Assembly (NCBI GenBank): GCA_002270565.1
Contig: NQMI01000101.1
Coordinates: forward strand, 62,001 to 126,000
Length of the DNA: 64,000 nt
Direction of reading: 5' to 3'
Source of the DNA: Stenocarpella maydis
Lineage: Eukaryota; Ascomycota; Sordariomycetes; Diaporthales; Diaporthaceae
Below the pieces are notes generated by a model. It searched no databases and was not told the DNA's origin. It was given only the letters and a program-made list of their open reading frames with translations. The first letter of the stretch is position 1. Every line of letters starts with the position of its first letter. Positions 35,822 through 45,407 of this stretch are shown piece by piece. The position numbers and the translations under genes are program-made.

Positions 35822-36685
35822 AAGGGATACAGCGTCTGCTGTCACACGAATTGCTCTCCTGTGTTGGGCTCAGCGCAGGGCAAAGCTGCTTGGGAGGGAG
35901 TCCCGGGGAGAGGGCAGAGCCACGGCAAGGCATGCATTATATACTGGGAAGTACATCGAACAGCACAAGGTTAACTGGGGTTGTCTCGTTGTAATGATTT
36001 ATCTGGTACCCAACTTGAGCCGGAGCTGGTTACAGGCCAGAAGGTAAGCAAACGATGGTTATTCTGACCCCCGGTTTCCCCTCCAGCTGCCACGGAGAAA
36101 ACAGGCCAAAAGTCAGAGTGAATACGGGGGTCTCTTTAGTTTTATGTTGATGGAGAAGAAGAGAGGCAGAAGCCAGGAGACGGCCAGCATCTGCAGAGGT
36201 TTTTTGCATTGCAGGCCAGCCACGTGTGGGCCCACCGCGCTGGCTTATGTAAGCTCTCCTCGGAGCAGCCAGCCAGTCAGGGCAGGCGTGAACCCGGGGC
36301 GTGTCAGCACGAGACCCTGCCTGCATCGGTGCCTTGGTACCTGTACCATGGTGTCTACCATAGTACCTAGGTACAGGTACTTGGGGCCCAGGTTCCCAGA
36401 AAACGGTCAGTGGTGTCACTGCGTATCCAACCTGCCTGACCGGGTGTCAACTCTGCCCCTCTCTTCTTTTGTTGCTGTCCCTACATAATACCATTCTCGA
36501 CTCGGCCGTCCCTGGTCAACTGCATAAGTAGGTACTCGAGTGCCTCCACACGTTCAACACACACAACCCTGTGCACATAAAACCTGCCCATAACCTGCCT
36601 GCCCTCTGCCAAATTCCACAGCCTCGTGCGCCGAGTCTACAGCCAGTGCCGCAACACACCGGATCTATTCATCTTTCCGCACGCA
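35822..36685. other. Divergent promoter region, F-box-like gene / PDAP1
   Basis: About 860 bp with no coding exon. It contains an 11-bp inverted repeat (36337-36380) with TACCTAGGTA in the loop, and short C-rich stretches before the PDAP1 ATG. Confidence 0.55.
36337..36380. repeat. 11-bp inverted repeat with 22-bp loop (possible cruciform)
   Basis: GTACCTGTACC (36337-36347) and its exact reverse complement GGTACAGGTAC (36370-36380) flank a loop that itself contains ATGGT...ACCAT. It lies about 300 bp before the PDAP1 ATG. It could be a protein-binding palindrome, a hairpin in a transcript, or a chance product of the local TACCTAGGTA-rich composition. Confidence 0.7.
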
Positions 36686-37594
36686 ATGGCAGGCGGCGTC
36701 GGAGGAAACTCGCGCGGCCGAGGCGGCAAGTTCAAGAAGCCCACACGTGGAGGTATGTCTGTCCCCTGGTCGTGGCTCTGCGAAGCCTGCTGGAAATGTG
36801 CCCCTCGCCTTCGCTTACTTGGAACCCAAACAGGCGGCAAGCATTTCTCGCGCGACCTCCGACCCCTCGACGCCGACGGCAATGAGGTTTCCATGTGGAG
36901 CGTCGACGCCAACAAGAAGGACGACTCTGGCTCCGAACAAGAGTCCGAGTCCGAGTCTGAAGAAGAGTCTGACGACGCCGCTGGCCCATCCAACGCCGCC
37001 CAGGAGCTGAGCCGCGAGGAACGCAAGAAGGAGAAGAAGGCCCGCAAGGACGCCGCTATCGCCAGGGCAAAGGCCGCCGCCGTACAGGTCGGCGATCTGC
37101 CCCCAAGCGACGCTGAGTCCGAGGATGACGCAGACGATGACATGCCCGCCAACCCGAACCACTCCAAGGCCGCCCGCAAGCAGCTTGAGCCCGTCGCCGT
37201 TGACGAGGCCGCCGAGGCCGTGTCTGGCCTGAGCATCAGCAAGCAGCCACAGAGCCGCCGCGAGCGCGAGGCTCTCGAGGCTGCCCAGGCCCAGGCCCGC
37301 TACAGGAAGATGCACGAGGAAGGCAAGACTGACCAGGCCAAGGCCGACATGGCGCGGCTGGCCGCAATCCGCGAGAAGAGAGAGGCCGATAAGGCCAGAA
37401 AAGAGGTAATTCTCCGCTACCTGACCTTTGATCTTGACACAAGCTGACCAGTCTCGACTCGCCAGGCCGAGCGCCAGGAGAAGGAGGAGCAGGAGAAGGC
37501 CAAGAGGGCTGAGATCGAGGCCAAGGAGGCAAAGAAGCGAGAGGCGGCCCTTGGTAAGGGGGCAGGCAAGAAAGCGGGTAAGAAGTCAAAGTAG
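36686..37594 (+). CDS. PDAP1/HASPP28 family heat- and acid-stable phosphoprotein
   Basis: Exons 36686-36752, 36834-37405 and 37466-37594 (introns 81 and 60 nt, GTATGT and GTAATT donors) give 255 residues. A Gly/Arg/Lys-rich start ([19 protein letters not shown]) precedes an acidic Ser/Glu tract with many casein-kinase-2-like sites ([11 protein letters not shown]). The PP28 core follows: [20 protein letters not shown], then [20 protein letters not shown]. The end is a Lys-rich tail. The animal protein is a phosphoprotein with RNA or ribosome links and no enzymatic activity; a similar scaffold role is only inferred here. The joint GGGKHFSRD across intron 1 restores the conserved N-terminus. Confidence 0.88.
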
Positions 37595-37857
37595 GACTCT
37601 GGCTTCAGTGTCGATCAAGTTGGAGCCGTACGGAAAGGTAGGCTCCCTGCAGACGTAAGGGGGCCACGCATAGACTCAAGATATCTTTTTTGGCCCATAT
37701 ACAGCGGCACACACTGCTTTCTCGCACGTCCTTGAGCCAAACAGAATACGGCGTGCATCTCTCCGTTAGGCGCACGCGCCCTCCCCGTACACTGGCAGGA
37801 GCAGCAATGTTTCCTTGGTTGGTGAGGCTGCTTTTGTATATGCCTGGCTCCATACTA
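37595..37857. other. Convergent 3' flank, PDAP1 / membrane protein
   Basis: About 260 bp between stop codons. No feature is seen. Confidence 0.5.
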
Positions 37858-38919
37858 CTACATGTCCGCGAGCCCGTCTGAGCCAACGCTCTGTTTCCAG
37901 AATTCATCAAAATCGATGCCCTGTTCCTGGAACAGGTCTCTGATCTTGCGTGCCACCTCGACCTGCTTTTCTGGGCCAAACCCGCCGGGCTGTGAAGACT
38001 CGAATTGGACAATCTCGATCCAGCGGTAGAACAGATCCTCCTTTCCCGCAGCAGCCAGCGCATCCCGGAAGGCAAAGACCTGCGTCCTCCGCTCGTCGTC
38101 CGGCGCACCGTTCGCCGTGGCGTCGGCCCTCGTCTCCTTCAGATCCAAGGACAGCCACCCATGGCTCTCGTGGTGAACCAGAACCATGAGCTTGAGCGCG
38201 TCCAGCGCCAGGTCCTTTTTGTCGGCCAGCCTCGTGGCGCGGACCATGGCGGCCCAGTCGAGATCCCACTCGTTGTTCATGGTCAAGTAGCCTGTCTTCT
38301 CGTTCAGAAGCATCGGGTTGACCGCCACCCCGATGTTGGACATGAGCTGGCTCCTCGCCTCGAAGTCGGTCCCCTTGACGGCCTCGCGGACCTTGGCATC
38401 CCACGTGGGCCTGCTGCGGCGCACGTAGATCTCCTTGTCGCGGAAGCCGACGTTCCACCGCCACTGCGCGGGGCTGCCGTGGGTCCTGCCGAAGCAGAAC
38501 TCGACGGGCCAGGGCCAGACAAACACGAACAGGAGGAAGTCCAGCAGGAAGGTGAACGCGCGGCGGGCAATGATCCAGCTGATGGCGCCCCAGGAGGACT
38601 CGGAGGCGGCAACGGTGGTCTCGTTGGGGTGGCCGAGGCCAGAGGCGAGGAGTGCGAAGTACCAGGGGCTCACATAGTAGACACGCCAGGCGAACAGCAG
38701 GGCAATGGCGATGTTGATGGCGACGGGGACGAGGAAGATCTTGCGCTTGAAGTCTGCAGGCTTGGAGTCGACATGGGCTATGTAGACATGGGCCGGCGAG
38801 AGGGAGGTGTAGAAGGGGGCCAGGTCCTCAGGGGCACGCTTGAAGGGTTTTGGCGGCTCGGAAGAACTGGCGGGCGAGGACGACTTGGACTTCCTCGAAA
38901 GCGCCTTTTTGGGCGGCAT
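37858..38919 (-). CDS. Conserved hypothetical membrane protein
   Basis: A single exon encodes 353 residues; I do not recognise a named family. A basic Ser/Pro-rich head (MPPKKALSRKSKSSSPASSS) precedes an N-terminal domain and two or three hydrophobic spans: IFLVPVAINIAIALLFAW near 88-105, YYVSPWYFALLASGL, and ARRAFTFLLDFLLFVFVW near 145-162. The C-terminal 190 residues are soluble and well ordered, with LMSNIGVAVNPMLLNEKTGY and ADKKDLALDALKLMVLVHHE. The layout suggests an integral membrane protein of the ER or mitochondria with a large soluble domain. The frame stays open upstream, but the first ATG is at 38919; only non-ATG codons lie before it. Confidence 0.82.
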   Translation of the reverse strand: MPPKKALSRKSKSSSPASSSEPPKPFKRAPEDLAPFYTSLSPAHVYIAHVDSKPADFKRKIFLVPVAINIAIALLFAWRVYYVSPWYFALLASGLGHPNETTVAASESSWGAISWIIARRAFTFLLDFLLFVFVWPWPVEFCFGRTHGSPAQWRWNVGFRDKEIYVRRSRPTWDAKVREAVKGTDFEARSQLMSNIGVAVNPMLLNEKTGYLTMNNEWDLDWAAMVRATRLADKKDLALDALKLMVLVHHESHGWLSLDLKETRADATANGAPDDERRTQVFAFRDALAAAGKEDLFYRWIEIVQFESSQPGGFGPEKQVEVARKIRDLFQEQGIDFDEFWKQSVGSDGLADM

Positions 38920-39447
38920 GCTGGTGACCCTGGACACGGTCTGAGAGCAATGCTGCTGGCTGAGATTGCGGAATGGCCGGATGAACCTGGAGCCCAATGG
39001 CTTGTGGCCACAGAGGTGAAGATGGCAGGCGTGGTAATGCGACAGGGCCTCTGGCTGTTGAGCGTACGAGTTGGCGACCCCTGAGGTGGTTATTTATTAC
39101 ACGTATTTCATTACAGGTAATTCATTACAGGTAATTCAGAATCTGAAAGTAGTACGGAGCACATGGGGGGCTAGGGAGAGTGCCCTAGGTACGTAGCAGA
39201 GGAGCTTAAGCTTCAAGCTGGCTGGAGCTTCTTGCCTGCCCACGGCCGCGGGGCCGGTACCTGGCGTGCATATCCGACCTGCCGATTCGGTCTCTAGAGT
39301 TTTTATGCTATTTATTGACTGCCCACCACGCTCCATCAAAACTCCGGCGCGGCCCCGGTTGCGCGCTGGTCTCGGCTCGTCAACGACAAGACATCCACCC
39401 ACACTGGCATTGCGTGGTAGCAACCAACTGCAAGCCTGGGTACAAGC
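38920..39447. other. Divergent promoter region, membrane protein / mitochondrial IF2
   Basis: About 530 bp shared between two genes facing away from each other. It contains the 14-bp direct repeat listed separately. No gene is seen. Confidence 0.55.
39107..39134. repeat. Perfect 14-bp tandem direct repeat
   Basis: TTCATTACAGGTAA occurs twice head to tail with no spacer, and a third partial unit (TTCA) follows. Its place in a short bidirectional promoter makes it a candidate factor-binding pair; function is unknown. Confidence 0.8.
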
Positions 39448-42400
39448 ATGTTGAGAAGTCAGGTTCAAGTATGTCTACGGCCCTTTGGCACACACTGCAC
39501 GGGCCGCGAAGGCCGACTGACGCAAAATTGCAGAAGCAGGGCGGCTTCTACGTTTGCGCATCATGCCGCCGACAAAACCTACACAACTTGACCAGAGTGC
39601 GCCCTAGGACCCCGACATCAGGCCGCACATCCCCGCACACCTCCCGGCTGTTCTCCTCTATTCTCCAAACCGCTCTCCGCCCTCGTTCAACGCGCGGGCC
39701 TCAAGATGCCGGATCACAGGCACATGACGACTTCTCCCCCGTCGTGACCTGGACAGGCGTCCGAGGCTACAGCTCATATGGGAAGTTTGGGTCAGGCACC
39801 CTACCAGGCCAGACAAACGCCGACTGGGCGAGAGCAGCTGTGCCCCCGGCTGCCTGGGGAGGGATAAAACCAGGCGGCTTCCAAGCCGGGAAGATACCGC
39901 CGGCCAAACCCACGTCCATAGCGCCGGCCAAGCCCACCTCTATACCGGAAACCAAACCTGCCGCTACCGAAAAGGCGCCTTTTCCCGGGGACTCACGTCA
40001 ACCGACTTCAGACGCAGTCCAACCCACAGCTCAAGCCGCCACAACACCAGGCGACAATATCGCCCAGGAGAGAGCATGGCAGCCCACAGGGCACAGGCCT
40101 TTCATTGCTCCGCCCGCATTTGCAAATAGAAGCACAATTCGGCCTGCTAAGGGGACAAGCGTATTACGCAAAGTCGAGCCCGAACCAAGCCCGCCTGCAG
40201 AGAACGGTTCAGGGGGAGGTTACACGCAAAAAGCTGTGGCAAATAGTTCGCCCTCCGCCTCCGGGGCTCAACCTGTGGCACAGCAGTCGAGGCCCAATGG
40301 CCAGAGCCAGCCTTCTCAGAGCTTCTCCGTGGAAAGAAGAGTAATCGAGCCGCCCCCGCAGGCAGCAGGGGCTAGGTATCCTCATCTTCGCCGAAGATAT
40401 CCAGGTGTGGACGACTTTGAGACTCTGAGTCCCTTCAACTTACCCGTCACTGGTAAGAGCTCCTCGCCTCTCCCAGGAAGCAACCCACTGGAAGACCCAT
40501 CGACAGCCCTCTCCCAAAGGCCGCCACGCGGGTCGCCATCCGATCCTAGAGTACCAGATCACACTTCAAGTCGGGGCAACCCATCAGCTGTTGGTGGATC
40601 CGCCCCAGCTTCAGTGGACAGCACCGCTAACGCCGGGCTGAATGGGGGGGCGAGCCCGGAGGATGCTCTGCTGAACCCATTGGAGACCTCCAAGAGCACA
40701 GACAGTACAGAAGGCCGTCAAACTTCGCAGTCTCAAGACCCATTCGACCAGTTTTCGAAGGTGCACAATGAACCCGAAGCGCGACAAAGTGATTGGGGTC
40801 TTTTAGAGAGCGACCTGGCCTCCCCTGGAGAGCGTCACGCACGGAGGCTTCGTAATGAGGCGCGGCGTCTTGATGAAAGCGATTTGGCCTCTCCTGAAGA
40901 GCGGCATGCAGAGAGACGTCGCCAAAACGCTCTCAAACAATCAGAAATCAGGGCGCAGGACTGGGAGGCTCGCTCTGCGGCCGTTAGGGAAAGAGAGTCC
41001 AACAGGGGCGCGCAACGACGCGGCGGGGGCAGAGATACCGAGCGATTCGAAGACAGGCCGAAGAGAAGGCAGAGCCACCGAGCCCGAGAATACGACCAAG
41101 ATGGAGACGACGACGACCATGACCCCGCATTCGACTACGAGGAGTATCAAGCTCGAAAGCAGGCAGCCAAACGGCGTAAGGAGGAGAAAAGGGCTGCCAA
41201 GGAAGCTGAGGCACCGAAGACAATCATGCTCCCTCAGTACATAACCGTCCTTGATCTCGCAGAGGCACTGGGCATCAGACCTCAACAGTTCCTTAGTGAC
41301 CTTGGAGAACTTGGCTTCGAAGATATACTACACGACAGTATCATGACGGGCGAGACTGCCGCGCTCGTTGCTGCTGAATATGGTCTCAATCCCGTGCTCG
41401 ACACAGGCGACGACATAGACCTGAAGCCCCGACCTCCACCAGAGGACCCGACGACGCTGCCGCCCCGCCCACCAATTGTTACTATCATGGGCCACGTTGA
41501 CCACGGCAAGACAACCATGTTGGACTGGCTTCGAAAGTCATCTGTTGCGGCACAGGAGCACGGCGGCATCACGCAACATATCGGTGCTTTCTCCGTCCGG
41601 CTGTCCACAGGCAAGGTCATCACATTCCTGGACACGCCTGGGCACGCTGCCTTCTTGAGCATGCGGCAGCGTGGTGCCAACGTGACCGATATTGTGGTCC
41701 TCGTCGTTGCCGTTGACGATAGTGTCAAGCCACAGACGCTCGAGGCACTCAAACACTCCCAAAATGCGAATGTGCCCATCATTGTGGCTATCAATAAGAT
41801 AGATGTGGATGAAGGACGTATAGACAAGGTAAAACAGGACTTGGCAGCAAACGGCGTGGAAATCGAGGACTATGGAGGTGACGTGCAGGTGGTGGCCGTG
41901 AGCGGGCGGACAGGCAAGGGCATGGATGATTTGGAAGAGAGCATCCTGACCTTGTCCGAAATCCTGGACGTCCGCGCTGAGACGGACGGCATGGCCGAGG
42001 GCTGGATCCTGGAGGCGAGTGTCAAGGTTGATGGCAAGGCGGCGACGGTGCTTGTCAAGCGCGGCACGCTACGCGTTGGTGACTTGATCGTTGCCGGGAC
42101 CACGTACGCCAGGATCCGGATGATGCGCAACGAGGCCGGGGTCGACGTCAAGGAGGCCGGGCCGGGAACACCCGTCGAGGTCCTTGGGTGGAGAGACGCT
42201 CCGGTCGCCGGGGACCTGGTGCTCCAGGCGGAGGATGAGGACAGGGCCCAGGCTGCAGTCGACTACAGAGCGGAGTTTGCGGATCGGACAAGGGCTGCTG
42301 CTCAAAAGGCGGAAGAGGAGCTCAAGAATCGTGAAAAGGCCGAGCAGGAAGCGCTGGAGAAGATGACGGCGGAAGACGGCGAAGAAGCCGTGCCAGCAGA

Positions 42401-43124
42401 GGCACAGGAACCCGGGCCGAAGGTGGTAAACACCATTGTCAGAGGTGACGTGATGGGATCCGTCGAGGCCGTCTGCACGGCTGTCATGGAGATCGGTAAC
42501 AATGAGGTGCACGCCCGGGTTCTGAGGTCATCGCCTGGTCAGATCAACGAGTCGGATATCGACCTCATGGCTGTGGCCAAGGGCTGCATCATCAACTTCA
42601 ACAACCCCATACCGGGCTACATCAAGAGCATGGCGGAGGACAAGGGCGTCAGGATCCTCGACCACACCATCATCTATCACCTCGTCGAGGACGTCAAGGC
42701 GATGATGTCAGAGCAGCTGGCGCCCATCACCAGCCAGAAGGTTCTAGCCGAGGCCGAAGTGCTGCAGGTGTTTTCGATCAACATTGTGAAGCGGAAATAC
42801 AAGAACATTGCCGGTGTCAAGGTGAAGAGGGGTATACTGACGCGGGGCGGCTTGTACAGGGTGATGCGGGATGGGGAGAAGATTTTTGAAGGTGCGATAC
42901 CCTGTTGAGAACCCCCTGGGCGAGTCTTGGGCTGAATGACTGACTGACTGACTTACTGACTTACTTGCACAGGCAAACTTGATGCTCTGAAGCAGGGCAA
43001 GAAGGACATGAAGGAGATGAGGAGTGGCACCGAGTGCGGTCTCTCGTTCGAGAGCTGGGACCAGTTTGAGGCAGGTGACGTTGTCCAGCTCTACGAAGAG
43101 GTACAGCAAAAGAGGTACTTGTGA
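39448..43124 (+). CDS. IFM1: Mitochondrial translation initiation factor IF-2
   Basis: GTPase that places initiator tRNA on the mitochondrial small subunit. Exons 39448-39468, 39534-42891 and 42973-43124 give 1176 residues. The first exon is only 21 nt (MLRSQVQ) and joins [13 protein letters not shown], making a basic matrix presequence; the 65-nt intron has GTATGT and a GACTGAC branch point. Residues 60-560 are Pro/Ser/Gln-rich and low-complexity. The IF2 N-terminal fold ([22 protein letters not shown]) precedes the G domain: GHVDHGKT at 660-667, DTPGHAAF and NKID. Domains II-IV follow ([17 protein letters not shown], then [13 protein letters not shown]). Yeast Ifm1 is about 500 residues shorter, the excess being the disordered N-terminal part. 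Reading through the first intron would stay open, so that start is an alternative. Confidence 0.93.
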
Positions 43125-43370
43125 GCGGACATAGATCGCTAGTCGGGTAGATTGCAGTTGGGCTCGATGGATGGGCAAGGCAGAGAGATTTTGGCTCCTC
43201 AGACGTCGAGCAGTGTAAAGATATGCCACGGATGAACTTGAGGTGTATGATTACTTGCATATCTACATAGAACCGGTGTTCATTTACAGGCGGAGAAGGG
43301 TATCAAAATGAGCCGGGTGTGCTGGCCGATAGGCTGGCTGGGCGGCATACCTGGCGGGGGGTGGGGGTTC

Positions 43371-44615
43371 CTACCACCGCTTTGGAGCCGATACGCTATT
43401 CGACATGAAGGTCCTACTCGTGAGTGTCGCCTGTGACCGCTCCCTCTCCAGCTTGCTGAGCCCTATCCTGTCGGTCATGGGCGTGGCGGAGATGATGTTA
43501 TCAAATTCGTCATCCTCATCGCCGTTGTCGGAATCTGGCTCCGCATCCGAGTCGACCCTTGTCTTCGCACCTTGTTGCTGCGGCCTTGATATGGTCTCGG
43601 GGCGCTTCTTCTGGTCACTGTCGTCAGGGTTGGCAAAGGGTTTCGAGGCGAGGACTTTCCTCCGGATCTCCTCCATGGCGGCGTCTTCTTCCTCGGTGTC
43701 ATCCGATATGTCGAATGGGTCTCTCTCATCCCCGGCCTCCTCTGGCGTGGGGTCTGGCCTCCTGCCCAGGTAGATGCCGTCCACAGACGCGCCATCGTCT
43801 TCCTGGTCAGCACCAGCCGCTTCCTCATCCGAACCCTCGCCGCCGTCCTCATCGTCCGAGTCTGGGATCGCCCGTCGGTTCACGTTGCCGCTCCTCCACA
43901 TGTCATCATCTGAGCCCGCGTCGCGGTTGTCGGCATACTCCTTCTCGAGGCGCTCTATCCACTCCTCCTCGGTCCTCTTGACAGCCTTCTCATCCTCGCA
44001 TTCGGCGTACTTCCTCAGCAGCGAGGCGTTGATCTTGAGGAAGGCCTCCCCGTACGAGAATGGCTCGAGGACCTGGGCGGCCCAGTCGAGGTGGCCGCAG
44101 ATGGCAAAGGCAGCGGCGAGGGCCTCTGCGCAGTTGAGCCTCCAGGGCTTGCCGTAGTTGACGGTGTTGGCGGCGACGAGGTATGGCAGCAGCCTCTCGC
44201 AGCGGCCGCCGACCTTGCTCCACTGGACCTCCTTTGTCCTGGCCCATGAGCACTCGACGACGGCGGCGCCGTAGGTGTCGAGCAGCTCCTTGTCGGCAGG
44301 CGACACGACGCGCTTGCCGTTTGGGGTGATGATGACGCCGTTGAAGCGCTGGCCGAGGTGGAGGCCGCGCATGAGGCCGACCTTCATGAGGCGCTTTCCG
44401 CTGCAGCGCTTGGGGTCGCAGTGGCCTAGGTCCCAGCAGGCGGCCTTGAAGGGAGGACGAGACCGGCCAGTCGACGAGGTGGCGGCGCCAGTGGTGGAGT
44501 CGTTGCTGTCTTCCACTTGGTCACCATGGTGCACGTTGCCGCCGCCGCCGCCGCCGCGCTTGGGGTGGACAGTGAATGTTTTCTTGCTTCGTGGGTCCTT
44601 CTTGTGGCGGACCAT
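43371..44615 (-). CDS. TSR3: 18S rRNA aminocarboxypropyltransferase Tsr3
   Basis: Tsr3 transfers the 3-amino-3-carboxypropyl group from S-adenosylmethionine to the hypermodified pseudouridine of 18S rRNA, late in 40S maturation. A single exon gives 414 residues. The conserved domain covers residues 50-235: WDLGHCDPKRCSGKRL, IITPNGKRVVSPADKELL, VVECSWARTKEVQW, RLLPYLVAANTVNYGKPWRL and LNCAEALAAAFAICG. A Gly6 run lies near residue 21. The C-terminal 180 residues are acidic and disordered, longer than needed for catalysis. The start MVRHKKDP is well supported by the Lys-rich head; the frame is open upstream without similarity. Confidence 0.95.
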   Translation of the reverse strand: MVRHKKDPRSKKTFTVHPKRGGGGGGNVHHGDQVEDSNDSTTGAATSSTGRSRPPFKAACWDLGHCDPKRCSGKRLMKVGLMRGLHLGQRFNGVIITPNGKRVVSPADKELLDTYGAAVVECSWARTKEVQWSKVGGRCERLLPYLVAANTVNYGKPWRLNCAEALAAAFAICGHLDWAAQVLEPFSYGEAFLKINASLLRKYAECEDEKAVKRTEEEWIERLEKEYADNRDAGSDDDMWRSGNVNRRAIPDSDDEDGGEGSDEEAAGADQEDDGASVDGIYLGRRPDPTPEEAGDERDPFDISDDTEEEDAAMEEIRRKVLASKPFANPDDSDQKKRPETISRPQQQGAKTRVDSDAEPDSDNGDEDDEFDNIISATPMTDRIGLSKLERERSQATLTSRTFMSNSVSAPKRW

Positions 44616-45407
44616 GGTTACTTTGCTGCTTTGTGGTGGTGGTGGTGGATTTTGGTGGTGGTGGTGATGGTAGTCTTTGTTTGGTCTTGGGAGGTCGTAA
44701 ATACTGTGTAATAGCTGACGGCGGATATTTTTGGAGGGGCGACTGCCCCCAGCATGGGGATCAATCGATCGGGTTAGAAGAGCCCACTGGCCCAGAGAGC
44801 TACGGTACACGGCAGCAGAGAGTGCCCGCAGACGGAACACCTTACTGGCGGGAGGACCGACCCCGCATGTACTCTTACCTCCTCTCAGCGCCATCTGATG
44901 CTGAGGCCTGGGTCACGGGTACGCCTGTGCTGATGTCCACCGACTGTGTTCATCCGGGAGCAGGGAGGTGAGGCCATTGAATGTCCTTCCCCCAGCTGTC
45001 TCCTCCCCCCCTCAGCGCGCCAACGAGAGGGAGCACCCTACCTAGTCAGTGCAACCAAGCTTCAGCAGCGCAACAGTCCAAGGCCACCATCACCATCACC
45101 CCCCTCCGACCGGCACCGGCCGCTGTAGTCTGGTCCCGGAGGCCCCTCCCCCCGGCCGTGAGTGCATTCTACCGCCGGAGCCAGTCCATAGCCGCCAGGT
45201 AAATACCTGCATACATCGCCGCACCAGCAGCCGCAGCCGCAGCCGCACCAGACCGGGGCGAGAGGACAGCAAGGTGCGAACACACACGCAGGGCCGGAAC
45301 CGAAGGCAGGAAGGCAGGAGGGCAGAGAGGGCAGAGAGGGCAGAGAGGCACGCAACCAGACAGCCAGGCAGGGCCGCTGCGCTGCTGCTCTCACCTCAGC
45401 ACCCACG
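44616..45407. other. Divergent promoter region, TSR3 / GGA
   Basis: About 790 bp. It contains a GGTGGT-rich run near 44634-44670 and CAGCCGCAG / GGCAGAGA short repeats (45230-45350) in the presumed GGA 5' UTR. No gene is recognised. Confidence 0.55.

Noticed and set aside
38005..39084. 359-codon plus-strand frame over the membrane protein
   Set aside because: Shadow of the minus-strand exon with Gly/Asp/Val-rich composition and no recognisable domain.
43371..44894. Longer TSR3 N-terminus starting near 44894
   Set aside because: The added residues (from MALRGGKST) show no similarity, while the Met at 44615 opens the usual Lys-rich Tsr3 start.
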